Assembly (NCBI GenBank): GCA_009917805.1
Contig: RGES01000070.1
Location: forward strand, 1 to 7,072
Direction of reading: 5' to 3'
Length of the DNA: 7,072 nt
Source: Verrucomicrobiota bacterium
Lineage (GTDB): Bacteria > Verrucomicrobiota > Verrucomicrobiia > Opitutales > UBA953
The translations under genes and the position numbers were made by a program. Below, piece after piece: positions 1 through 6,583 of the stretch (the first letter of the stretch is position 1; every line of letters begins with the position of its first letter). The notes under the pieces are model-generated. The model saw nothing but the letters and a program-made list of their open reading frames with translations, was not told where the DNA came from and ran no database searches.

Positions 1-330
1 GTCATCTGGGGCGGCGAATTCGGCCGCACCCCGACGGTCGAGCTCCCCACCCCGGGCTCCAACGCCGGCAAGATCAACGGCCGCGACCACAATAACCATG
101 GCTTCACGATGTGGATGGCCGGCGGCGGCGTGAAGGCCGGCACGGTCTACGGCGAGACCGACGAGTTCGGCTTCAAGTCGGTGAAGGACGTCGTCCATGT
201 GCACGACCTGCATGCGACCATCCTCCGCCTCCTCGGCTTCAATCACGAGGAATTCACTTTCCGCAACTCTGGTCGCGACTTCCGCCTGACGGACGTCCAC
301 GGCAAGATCGTCCAACCGCTGATCGCCTGA
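1..330 (+). CDS. DUF1501 family protein, C-terminal part (5' end outside window)
   Basis: Only the last 109 residues are visible, running in frame from base 1 to the TGA at 328-330. They begin with GGEFGRTP (residues 4-11 of the visible part), then GRDHNNHGF (27-35), an AGGGVKAGTVYG stretch, VHDLHATILRLLG and a closing GRDFRLTDVHG. This ordered set is the standard C-terminus of DUF1501 proteins, which are related to the alkaline phosphatase/sulfatase superfamily. In that superfamily conserved Asp and His residues bind metal, and the DH of GRDH and the H of DLHAT are plausible ligands here (inference). Family members are usually 450-500 residues, so roughly three quarters of the gene lies upstream. 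Its stop overlaps the start of the hydrolase gene by one base, so the two are probably co-transcribed and translationally coupled. The activity of the family is not established. A second DUF1501 gene starts at 6584. Confidence 0.93.
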   Translation, partial: VIWGGEFGRTPTVELPTPGSNAGKINGRDHNNHGFTMWMAGGGVKAGTVYGETDEFGFKSVKDVVHVHDLHATILRLLGFNHEEFTFRNSGRDFRLTDVHGKIVQPLIA

Positions 331-1175
331 TGCGCCTCCTCGCCCTGCTGCTGAGCCTCGCCGCCTCGACGACAGCGGCATTCGAGACGAAGGTGCTCAA
401 GGACATCCCGTATAAGGACGACGTCGTCTCGCAGACCCCCTACGAGCAGGAGCGTTGCAAACTCGACCTGACCGTGCCGGCCGGAGCCAAGGGTTTCGCC
501 ACCTATGTCTGGTTCTACGGCGGAGGACTCAAGAACGGCGCCAAGGACCTGCGCTCGGAATATTGCGCCGAGATCCGCGCGAGCCTCGCCCAAGGCGGCG
601 TGGCCGTCGTGACGCCGGACTACCGCCTGAGCCCGAAGGCGAAATACCCGGCCTACGTCGACGACGCCGCGGCCGCCTTCGCCTGGACGGTGAAGCACAT
701 CGCCGAACACGGCGGCGACCCCCGCAAGGTCTTCATCGGCGGCCACTCGGCCGGCGGCTATCTCGCCCTGCTCGTCGGCATGGATCCCGAACGCCTTAAG
801 CCGCACGGCCTCACCCTCGGCTCGGTCGCCGGCATCGCCCAGGTCAGCGGCCAGGTGCTCACCCATTACACCGTCCGCGAAGAACGTGGCCAGGCCCGCT
901 ATGGCATCACGTCCGACGAAGCCGCGCCGGCGTTCTACATCCGCAAAGCCCTGCCGCCGATCCTCACGATCTACGCGCAGAACGACATGCTGAGCCGCGC
1001 CGAAGAAAACATGTTCTTCGTCACGACGCTCAAGGCCGCCGGACACACCGAGAACTATTCGCTGCGCGTCGACGACCGCGACCACGGGACGGTCGGCCAT
1101 GGCATCCGCAATCTCGACGATCCGGCCCGCCTCGCGATCCTGAACTTCATCGCGAAGCAGTCCGCCAACCGCTGA
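330..1175 (+). CDS. Secreted alpha/beta hydrolase (HSL/BD-FAE-like esterase)
   Basis: This 281-residue protein begins with a Sec-type signal peptide (Met-Arg, a Leu/Ala-rich core, then STTAA; likely cleavage near residues 17-18). It has the alpha/beta hydrolase fold-3 layout: oxyanion-hole segment WFYGGGL (61-67), TPDYRLSP (95-102), YPAYVDDAAAAFAW (106-119), nucleophile elbow GHSAGG with Ser140, a probable catalytic Asp219 in QNDMLS, and His252 in DRDHGTVGH. The catalytic triad therefore appears complete. The usual HGGG oxyanion motif reads YGGG here. Family members hydrolyse carboxylic esters, including acetyl or feruloyl groups on polysaccharides; the actual substrate cannot be read from the sequence. 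An in-frame ATG at 111 was rejected because it lies far inside the upstream gene, whereas the ATG at 330 puts a signal peptide exactly at the N-terminus. There is no clear Shine-Dalgarno sequence; the TGATG overlap implies translational coupling. Confidence 0.9.
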   Translation: MRLLALLLSLAASTTAAFETKVLKDIPYKDDVVSQTPYEQERCKLDLTVPAGAKGFATYVWFYGGGLKNGAKDLRSEYCAEIRASLAQGGVAVVTPDYRLSPKAKYPAYVDDAAAAFAWTVKHIAEHGGDPRKVFIGGHSAGGYLALLVGMDPERLKPHGLTLGSVAGIAQVSGQVLTHYTVREERGQARYGITSDEAAPAFYIRKALPPILTIYAQNDMLSRAEENMFFVTTLKAAGHTENYSLRVDDRDHGTVGHGIRNLDDPARLAILNFIAKQSANR

Positions 1176-1200
1176 TCGCAGACGCCTCCTGCCGACCCTT

Positions 1201-1219
1201 TGTCCGACCGAGACGGACA
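1201..1219 (+). other. Short hairpin-forming inverted repeat after the hydrolase gene
   Basis: TGTCCG (1201-1206) and CGGACA (1214-1219) are perfect inverted repeats around a 7-base loop. Two G-U pairs can extend the stem to 1199-1221 in RNA. It lies 25 bases after the hydrolase stop. No T-run follows, so it does not look like an intrinsic terminator; it could be a 3'-end stabilising hairpin, part of a Rho-dependent end, or chance. Confidence 0.4.
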
Positions 1220-1263
1220 GGCACGCCCCCACACACAACCTCGCATTGGCCTGTGCCATCTCC

Positions 1264-1298
1264 TAACCGCTAACCGCCAGCCGCAAACCGCTAACACC
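1264..1298 (+). repeat. Degenerate TAACCGC heptamer array (five units)
   Basis: Read in 7-base steps, the segment is TAACCGC, TAACCGC, CAGCCGC, AAACCGC, TAACACC. The first two units are identical and the rest differ by one or two bases. The array fills much of the gap before the oxidoreductase gene and ends 11 bases before its ATG. Its composition (A-rich doublets between C-rich triplets) differs from the neighbouring coding DNA. No protein reading is plausible. Its function is unknown. It could be a slippage-generated tract, a dispersed intergenic repeat, or a binding site with phased copies. Confidence 0.65.
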
Positions 1299-1309
1299 TC
1301 CTTCGCCCC

Positions 1310-3400
1310 ATGCCCCTCCGCCTCTCCCTGCTCTGCCTCCTTGCGCTGCGTCTCACCGCCGCCGAGACCTATGATGTCGTCGTCTACGGCGGCACCGCGG
1401 CCGGCGTGATCGCCGCCGTCCAAGCCAAGAAGATGGGTAAGTCCGTCGTCATCGTCGGCCCCGACAAGCACCTGGGCGGCCTGAGCAGCGGCGGCCTGGG
1501 TTTCACCGATAGCGGCGACAAGTCGGTCATCGGCGGCCTCTCCCGCAACTTCTACCACCGCGTCTGGCAGTATTATCAGAAACCTGAGACCTGGGTGCAC
1601 CAGAAGCGCGAAGATTTCGGCAACAAAGGCCAAGGCACGGTGGCGATGGACCAGGAAGAACGCACGATGTGGATTTTCGAGCCGAGCGTCGCCGAGAAGG
1701 TCTTCGAGGATTATGTGAAGGAATTCGCGATCCCGGTCCTGCGCGACGAATGGCTCGACCGCGCCAAGGGCGTCCGCCTGGCCGATGGTCGCATCGCCGC
1801 CATCACGATGCTTTCAGGCAAGACTTTCGCTGGGAAGATGTTCATCGACGCCACCTACGAGGGCGACCTCATGGCCGCCGCCGGGGTCAGCTACCATGTC
1901 GGCCGCGAGGCCAACGCCACCTACGGAGAGAAGCACAACGGCTCCCAGGTCGGCGTGCTGCACCACCGCCACCACTTCGGCGTGCTCAAGTCGCCCATCG
2001 ACCCCTACGTCATCCCCGGCGACCCCAAGAGCGGCGTGATCGCCCGGGTGTCGACGGAGAAGCCAGCCGCCAAAGGCGAAGCCGATCATCGCGTCCAAGC
2101 CTACTGCTTCCGGATGTGCCTCACGAACATCCCCGAGAACCGCGTCCCGTTCACGGCGCCCGCCGGCTACGATCCGAAACAATATGAGGTGCTCGCCCGC
2201 GCCTATGAGGCGGGCTGGAAGGAGACCTTCGGCAAGTTCGACCTGATCCCGAACGGCAAGACCGACACGAACAACCATGGCGGCTTCTCGTTCGACAACA
2301 TCGGCTACAACTACGACTACCCCGAAGCCAGCTACGAGCGCCGCCGGGAAATCATCAAGGAACACGAGACCTACCAGAAGGGGCTCCTCTACTTCATCTG
2401 CACGAGCCCGCGCGTCCCGGCCGACGTCCAGGCGAAGATGAACACCTGGGGCCTTCCGAAGGACGAATTCAAGGACAACGGGAACTGGTCCCATCAGATC
2501 TATGTCCGCGAAGCTCGCCGCATGGTCGGCGCGTTCGTGATGACCGAGAACGAACTGACGAAGGTCAAGCCGACCCCTCAGACGGTCGGCATGGGTTCGT
2601 ACATGATCGATTCGCACAATACCCAGCGCTACATCACGCCCGAAGGCCACGTGCAGAACGAAGGCGACATCGGCGTCTCCCCGCGCGGCCCCTACGAGAT
2701 CGCCTACGGCGCGCTCGTGCCGAAGAAAGGCCAGGCCGCCAACCTGCTCGTCCCGGTCGCCTGCAGCGCCTCGCACATCGCCTACGGCTCGATCCGCATG
2801 GAACCGGTCTTCATGATCCTCGGCCAGTCCGCCGCGACCGCCGCGGCCCTGGCGATCGACGGCGATCTCGCCGTGCAGGATGTCCCCTACGATGCGCTCA
2901 AGGCGCGCCTGCTCGCCGACGGTCAGGTCCTGAGCAAGGCCGTCGACCTCTCGAAATATCCCGCCGAGTCGGATGACCACGCGGCGGCACCCCGCCTGCC
3001 CGGCGTCACCGTCGACGATGCCGAAGCGAAACTCCAAGGCGACTGGACCGAAAGCCGGGCCGGCAAGGGCTTCGTCGGCGAAGGCTACCGGCACGATGGC
3101 AAAGGCGCCAAGGGACCGATGTCCGCCACCTTCGCCGCCAAGCTTCCCAAGTCCGGCAAGCACGAGGTCTTCATGGCCATCGTGCCGAACGCCAATCGCG
3201 CCACCAACGCCAAGGTGCGCGTCGTACATGCCGGCGGGCAGACCGACCGCGTCGTGAACCTCGCCAAAGGACCCGCGGATCGGCTCGTCTCGTTGGGCAC
3301 CTTCGATTTCGCCGGAACACAGGACGCCCAAGTCATCGTGACGAACGACGGCGCCGACGGCTACGTCGTCATCGACGCGGTCAATTGGCAGGCTCGCTGA
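1310..3400 (+). CDS. Secreted FAD-dependent oxidoreductase with golvesin C-terminal-like domain
   Basis: The 696-residue product starts with a signal peptide (core LSLLCLLALRL, likely cleavage after TAA near residue 18). Almost at once comes a Rossmann dinucleotide-binding motif, YDVVVYGGTAAGVIAA (21-36), followed by HLGGLSSGGLG (54-64). FIDATYEGDLMAAAG (178-192) and the C-terminal FAD-contact segments PYEIAYGALVP (461-471) and SASHIAYGSIRMEP (486-499), then GQSAATAAALA, complete the FAD_oxidored family pattern (about residues 21-520). After a linker, residues 565-696 match golvesin C-terminal/xanthan-lyase-CBD-like domains: VDDAEA at the start, a GxGYRHDG segment, NANRATNAKVRVVHAGG, and a closing DGYVVIDAVNW. 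Such domains are thought to bind polysaccharide or the cell surface. Substrate and electron acceptor are unknown. The ATG at 1310 is the one that yields the signal peptide; no Shine-Dalgarno precedes it. A 134-base gap separates it from the hydrolase gene and 62 bases separate it from the cytochrome-like gene. Confidence 0.92.
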   Translation: MPLRLSLLCLLALRLTAAETYDVVVYGGTAAGVIAAVQAKKMGKSVVIVGPDKHLGGLSSGGLGFTDSGDKSVIGGLSRNFYHRVWQYYQKPETWVHQKREDFGNKGQGTVAMDQEERTMWIFEPSVAEKVFEDYVKEFAIPVLRDEWLDRAKGVRLADGRIAAITMLSGKTFAGKMFIDATYEGDLMAAAGVSYHVGREANATYGEKHNGSQVGVLHHRHHFGVLKSPIDPYVIPGDPKSGVIARVSTEKPAAKGEADHRVQAYCFRMCLTNIPENRVPFTAPAGYDPKQYEVLARAYEAGWKETFGKFDLIPNGKTDTNNHGGFSFDNIGYNYDYPEASYERRREIIKEHETYQKGLLYFICTSPRVPADVQAKMNTWGLPKDEFKDNGNWSHQIYVREARRMVGAFVMTENELTKVKPTPQTVGMGSYMIDSHNTQRYITPEGHVQNEGDIGVSPRGPYEIAYGALVPKKGQAANLLVPVACSASHIAYGSIRMEPVFMILGQSAATAAALAIDGDLAVQDVPYDALKARLLADGQVLSKAVDLSKYPAESDDHAAAPRLPGVTVDDAEAKLQGDWTESRAGKGFVGEGYRHDGKGAKGPMSATFAAKLPKSGKHEVFMAIVPNANRATNAKVRVVHAGGQTDRVVNLAKGPADRLVSLGTFDFAGTQDAQVIVTNDGADGYVVIDAVNWQAR

Positions 3401-3421
3401 GGGTCTTTCCCTAGAAATCCG

Positions 3422-3450
3422 TTGAAACCGCCGGGGGGCAGGGTTGTCAT
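3422..3450 (+). promoter_or_regulatory. Putative sigma70-type promoter before the PSD1 gene
   Basis: TTGAAA (3422-3427, five of six matches to TTGACA) is followed after exactly 17 bases by TGTCAT (3445-3450, four of six matches to TATAAT). The pair lies in the only gap before the long PSD1 gene. The predicted transcript start, about 3456-3458, would leave a leader of only five to seven bases and would exclude the AAGGA at 3451-3455. So either the promoter or the ribosome-binding site, but not both, works as drawn. The -10 match is weak. Confidence 0.35.
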
Positions 3451-3461
3451 AAGGACATCCC
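3441..3461. promoter_or_regulatory. Dyad over the -10 and ribosome-binding region (possible operator or leader hairpin)
   Basis: GGGTTGTC (3441-3448) and GACATCCC (3454-3461) are inverted repeats with seven of eight positions paired (one T/T mismatch) around the 5-base centre ATAAG. The dyad covers the putative -10 element and the AAGGA, and ends two bases before the ATG at 3463. As DNA it could be the site of a dimeric repressor. As RNA from an upstream start it would put the ribosome-binding site partly in the loop and partly in the stem. Which of these applies, if either, is inference. Confidence 0.45.
3451..3455 (+). promoter_or_regulatory. Ribosome-binding site AAGGA for the PSD1 gene
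   Basis: AAGGA lies seven bases upstream of the ATG at 3463, a normal spacing. It is the only recognisable Shine-Dalgarno sequence before any of the four starts in the window, and it supports the choice of 3463 as the start. Confidence 0.55.
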
Positions 3462-3462
3462 C

Positions 3463-6400
3463 ATGCGCGTCCTGCCCTTAGTCGCCCCTCTGCTCGCCGT
3501 CGGCCTCCTCGGCGCCGCCGACTCCGCCGACACGGTTCGCTTCAATCGCGACATCCGGCCGATCATGTCGGACACGTGCTTCCATTGCCACGGCTTCGAC
3601 CCGAAATCGCGGAAAGGCGGCCTGCGCCTGGACCTCCGCGAAGAAGCGCTGAAAGCCGGCAAGAGCGGCGCCCTCGCGATCGTCCCGGGCAAGCCCGACG
3701 AAAGCGAAGTCATCAAGCGCCTCTTCACCAAGGACGAAGACGACGTGATGCCGAACAAGGAGTCGCACAAGACGCTTACCTCTGCCCAGAAGGAACTGTT
3801 CCGACGCTGGGTCGACCAAGGCGCCGTCTACGAACCACACTGGGCCTACAAGCCGCTGGAGATGCCCGCCATTCCGGCGCTGCCGGCCGGCGGCCGCAAT
3901 CCGATCGACGCCTTCATCGGCGCCAAGCTCGCCGAGAAGAAGATCGCGCCTTCCGCCGAGGCCACCAAGGAACGCCTGCTGCGTCGCGCCTCCCTCGACC
4001 TGACCGGCCTGCCGCCCACCCCGGCCGAGACCGCGGCGTTCCTCGCCGACACCTCGGCCGACGCCTACGAAAAACAGGTCGACCGCCTGCTCGCCTCCCC
4101 TCGCTTCGGCGAACGCATGGCGGTCTGGTGGCTGGACGTGGCCCGCTTCGCCGACACGGTCGGCTACCACGGCGACCAGAACCAGCGCATCTTCCCGTAC
4201 CGGGACTACGTCATCAACGCCTTCAACGGCAACAAGCCGTTCGACGTCTTCACGCGTGAGCAGCTCGCCGGCGACCTTCTCCCGAATCCGACGGAAGAAC
4301 AGCTGGTCGCCAGCGGCTACAACCGCCTCAACATGATGACCCGCGAAGGCGGCGCCCAGGTGAAGGAATACCTTGCGAAATATGGTGCCGAACGCGTGCG
4401 TTCCGTCTCGAACGCCTGGCTGGGCAGCACGTTCGGCTGCGCCGAATGCCACGATCATAAGTTCGACCCGATCAAGTCAGCCGACTTCTACGCGCTTCAG
4501 TCGTTCTTCGCCGACGTGAAGCAGTGGGGCGTCTACGCCGACTATAACTACACGCCGGAACCGGAACTCAAAGGCGTCGGCAACGACCACCCGTTCTACC
4601 CCGAGGTCCGCAGCAAGAACGCCTACCTCACGAAGAAAGACGCCCAGCTTCGCGCCGAGCTGGCCTCCTTCTACCAAAGCGTCGTGGCCGAGACGACGGA
4701 CACCGCCGACTTCGTCGCCTGGCAGAAGGAAATCGCCAGCTTCCTCGCGGAACATCCGAACGGCCTGCTCGCCCCGAGCGGCAAGTTCCTCTTCAAGCCC
4801 GCCGCCGCCCCGGCGCCCGCCAAGATGGCCGCCAAGGCCCCGGCGAAGAACACCGACGCCAAGGTCGCCGCGAAGAAAGCTCAAGCTCCCACCCCGACCG
4901 CCTTCCTCGCGGACACGGCCTTCAAGATGCCGAAGGGTGTCGCCAAAGGCGACGACTTCGCGATCACGCTCGATGCCGTCAGCACGCCGGTAGCCTCGGT
5001 CCGCGTCGACCTGCCGAAAGGCTCCCTGCCCGCCGGCGCTTCCGCGAATATCACCGCCCGCTTCGGGATCGTCGACACCAAGGGCAAGGAACGCCCGGTG
5101 GCCTTCCACCTCGCCGACGCCTCGCACCGTGAACCCCGCTATAACAGCTCCACCGAGCTGACCGACATCAACAGCGGGTGGTCGCTGAAGATGCCGGACG
5201 CCGACGTCCATGCGGTCTGGCTGCTCGACACGCCGGTGCGCCTGAAACCGGACGAGAAGTTCGTGATCCATTTCGAGTGCAACGCCGCGCTCACGCTGAA
5301 GACCTCGGTCTCGCCCCTCTCTCATCATGACCCGCTCAAGGTGACCTCCGCCGAAAGCCTGGCCGCGGCCAAGGAGACCCGACCGACCGCGGCGAACATC
5401 GGCGCCTACCTCGCCTCCCGCGGCGCCGACCGTCCCCGGCTTGAGAAGATCCGCGCCCTCAACGCCTCGATCCGTCGTCAATACGACGGCTATGCCTGGT
5501 CGATGGTCACCCAGGCCACGAAGCCGCTCACTGTCCGCGTGCTGCCTCGCGGCAACTTCCTCGACGAGACCGGCCCGGTCGTCCTGCCGACCACGCCGTC
5601 GTTCCTCCCGGGCCTCCGCACGAGCACCGAGGAGAAACGCCTGACCCGCCTCGACCTCGCCGACTGGATCACGTCCAAGGACAACCCGATCACGGCGCGG
5701 ACGGTCATGAACCGCCTGTGGCAGATTTTCCACGGCACGGGCCTCAGCGCCGGCCTCGACGACCTCGGCTCGCAGGGCGAACTCCCCTCGCATCCCGAAT
5801 TGCTCGAGTGGCTGTCCCTCGAGTTCCGCGACAAGGGCTGGGACTTCAAGAAGATGGTCCGCCTGATGGTCACGAGCCGCACCTACCGCCAGAGCAGCAG
5901 CCTCCGTCCGGAGCTCAAGGAGCTCGACCCCAACAACCGCCTGCTCGCCTCGCAGAATCCGCGTCGGCTCGACGCCGAATTCGTCCGCGACAACGCCCTG
6001 TTCGTCGCCGGCCTGCTCAACCTCGAAGACGTCGGCGGCCCCAGCGTGAAGCCCTACCAGCCCGACGGCTATTACGAGCCGATGCAGTTCCCTAACCGCA
6101 CCTATGTCGCGAGCAAGGATTCCGAGCAGTGGCGCCGAGGCCTCTACATGCACTGGCAGCGCATGTACCTGCATCCGATGCTGATCAACTTCGACGCTCC
6201 TTCGCGCGACGAGTGCACCGCGCTGCGCAACTACAGCAACACCCCGCAGCAGGCGCTGACCCTCCTGAACGACCCGACCTTCGTCGAAGCCGCCCGCGCC
6301 ATGGCCGCCCGACTGGTCGCCCTCCCCGCCGGCGCCGACCGCCTCGCCCAGGGCTTCCGCCTCGCGATGGGTCGCGACATCAAACCTTCCGAGCGCCCGT

Positions 6401-6579
6401 CGCTGGAGAAGCTGATCGCCGATCAGACGGCCTATTATAAGGCCAACCCTGCCGAAGGCGCCAAGCTGCTGAAGGTCGGCTTCAGCCCGACCCCCGCCGG
6501 CGACCCCGCCGAACTCGCCGCCTGGACGCAGGCCTGCCGCGTCCTCCTCAACTCCCACGAAGCGATCACCCGCTACTAA
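3463..6579 (+). CDS. PSCyt1-PSCyt2(DUF1549)-PSD1(DUF1553) cytochrome-like secreted protein
   Basis: This 1038-residue protein has a Sec signal peptide (residues 1 to about 19). The PSCyt1 domain follows (about 26-125) with the haem c motif CFHCH (39-43) and a possible axial Met96 in VMPNKESHKTLT. PSCyt2/DUF1549 (about 146-355) starts NPIDAFI and contains LRRASLDLTGLPPTP, RFGERMAVWWLDVARFADT and a second CXXCH, CAECH (326-330), followed by DHKFDPI. Residues 445-480 form a Lys/Ala/Pro-rich linker, and about 480-625 is a segment I cannot assign that looks beta-rich. The PSD1/DUF1553 domain runs from about 677 to 1010, with RLDLADWITSKDNPITAR, MNRLWQIFHGTGL, GSQGELPSHPELLEWL, NPRRLDAEFVRDNAL and NTPQQALTLLNDPTF. 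Such proteins are abundant in Planctomycetota and Verrucomicrobiota and are almost always paired with DUF1501, as here. Their function is unproven; covalent haem binding in the periplasm is predicted from the motif. Confidence 0.95.
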   Translation: MRVLPLVAPLLAVGLLGAADSADTVRFNRDIRPIMSDTCFHCHGFDPKSRKGGLRLDLREEALKAGKSGALAIVPGKPDESEVIKRLFTKDEDDVMPNKESHKTLTSAQKELFRRWVDQGAVYEPHWAYKPLEMPAIPALPAGGRNPIDAFIGAKLAEKKIAPSAEATKERLLRRASLDLTGLPPTPAETAAFLADTSADAYEKQVDRLLASPRFGERMAVWWLDVARFADTVGYHGDQNQRIFPYRDYVINAFNGNKPFDVFTREQLAGDLLPNPTEEQLVASGYNRLNMMTREGGAQVKEYLAKYGAERVRSVSNAWLGSTFGCAECHDHKFDPIKSADFYALQSFFADVKQWGVYADYNYTPEPELKGVGNDHPFYPEVRSKNAYLTKKDAQLRAELASFYQSVVAETTDTADFVAWQKEIASFLAEHPNGLLAPSGKFLFKPAAAPAPAKMAAKAPAKNTDAKVAAKKAQAPTPTAFLADTAFKMPKGVAKGDDFAITLDAVSTPVASVRVDLPKGSLPAGASANITARFGIVDTKGKERPVAFHLADASHREPRYNSSTELTDINSGWSLKMPDADVHAVWLLDTPVRLKPDEKFVIHFECNAALTLKTSVSPLSHHDPLKVTSAESLAAAKETRPTAANIGAYLASRGADRPRLEKIRALNASIRRQYDGYAWSMVTQATKPLTVRVLPRGNFLDETGPVVLPTTPSFLPGLRTSTEEKRLTRLDLADWITSKDNPITARTVMNRLWQIFHGTGLSAGLDDLGSQGELPSHPELLEWLSLEFRDKGWDFKKMVRLMVTSRTYRQSSSLRPELKELDPNNRLLASQNPRRLDAEFVRDNALFVAGLLNLEDVGGPSVKPYQPDGYYEPMQFPNRTYVASKDSEQWRRGLYMHWQRMYLHPMLINFDAPSRDECTALRNYSNTPQQALTLLNDPTFVEAARAMAARLVALPAGADRLAQGFRLAMGRDIKPSERPSLEKLIADQTAYYKANPAEGAKLLKVGFSPTPAGDPAELAAWTQACRVLLNSHEAITRY

Positions 6580-6583
6580 GCCC

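Noticed and set aside
111..329. In-frame N-terminal extension of the hydrolase from an ATG at 111
   Set aside because: The extension is Arg-rich nonsense read out of frame through the DUF1501 gene and would bury the signal peptide that begins at 330.
1247..1258. TGGC-CTGT-GCCA small palindrome
   Set aside because: Only four paired bases; too short to call in GC-rich DNA.
243..1259. Minus-strand open frame opposite the hydrolase and neighbouring DNA
   Set aside because: Antisense shadow of the DUF1501 tail and hydrolase; no domain, no signal peptide and no ribosome-binding site.
1295..1303. CACCTCCTT, identical to the anti-Shine-Dalgarno tail of 16S rRNA, just before the ATG at 1310
   Set aside because: It is the wrong strand to act as a ribosome-binding site, and no other 16S sequence is present. 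Most likely it is chance at the C-rich end of the heptamer array.
1200..1409. Small + strand open frame (69 residues) across the gap
   Set aside because: It runs through the heptamer array and out of frame into the oxidoreductase start; it has no family resemblance and no ribosome-binding site.
1814..3331. Minus-strand open frame (about 505 residues) opposite the FAD oxidoreductase
   Set aside because: Same composition artefact; it lies wholly inside a gene with clear family motifs and has low-complexity Gly/Val/Asp content.
3400..3412. AGGG-TCTTT-CCCT as a terminator after the oxidoreductase gene
   Set aside because: The stem is four base pairs and no T-run follows.
3434..3450. Sigma54-type -24/-12 promoter in the G-rich stretch before the PSD1 gene
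   Set aside because: The invariant GG and GC doublets do not fall at the required spacing; TTG is present but GC is absent.
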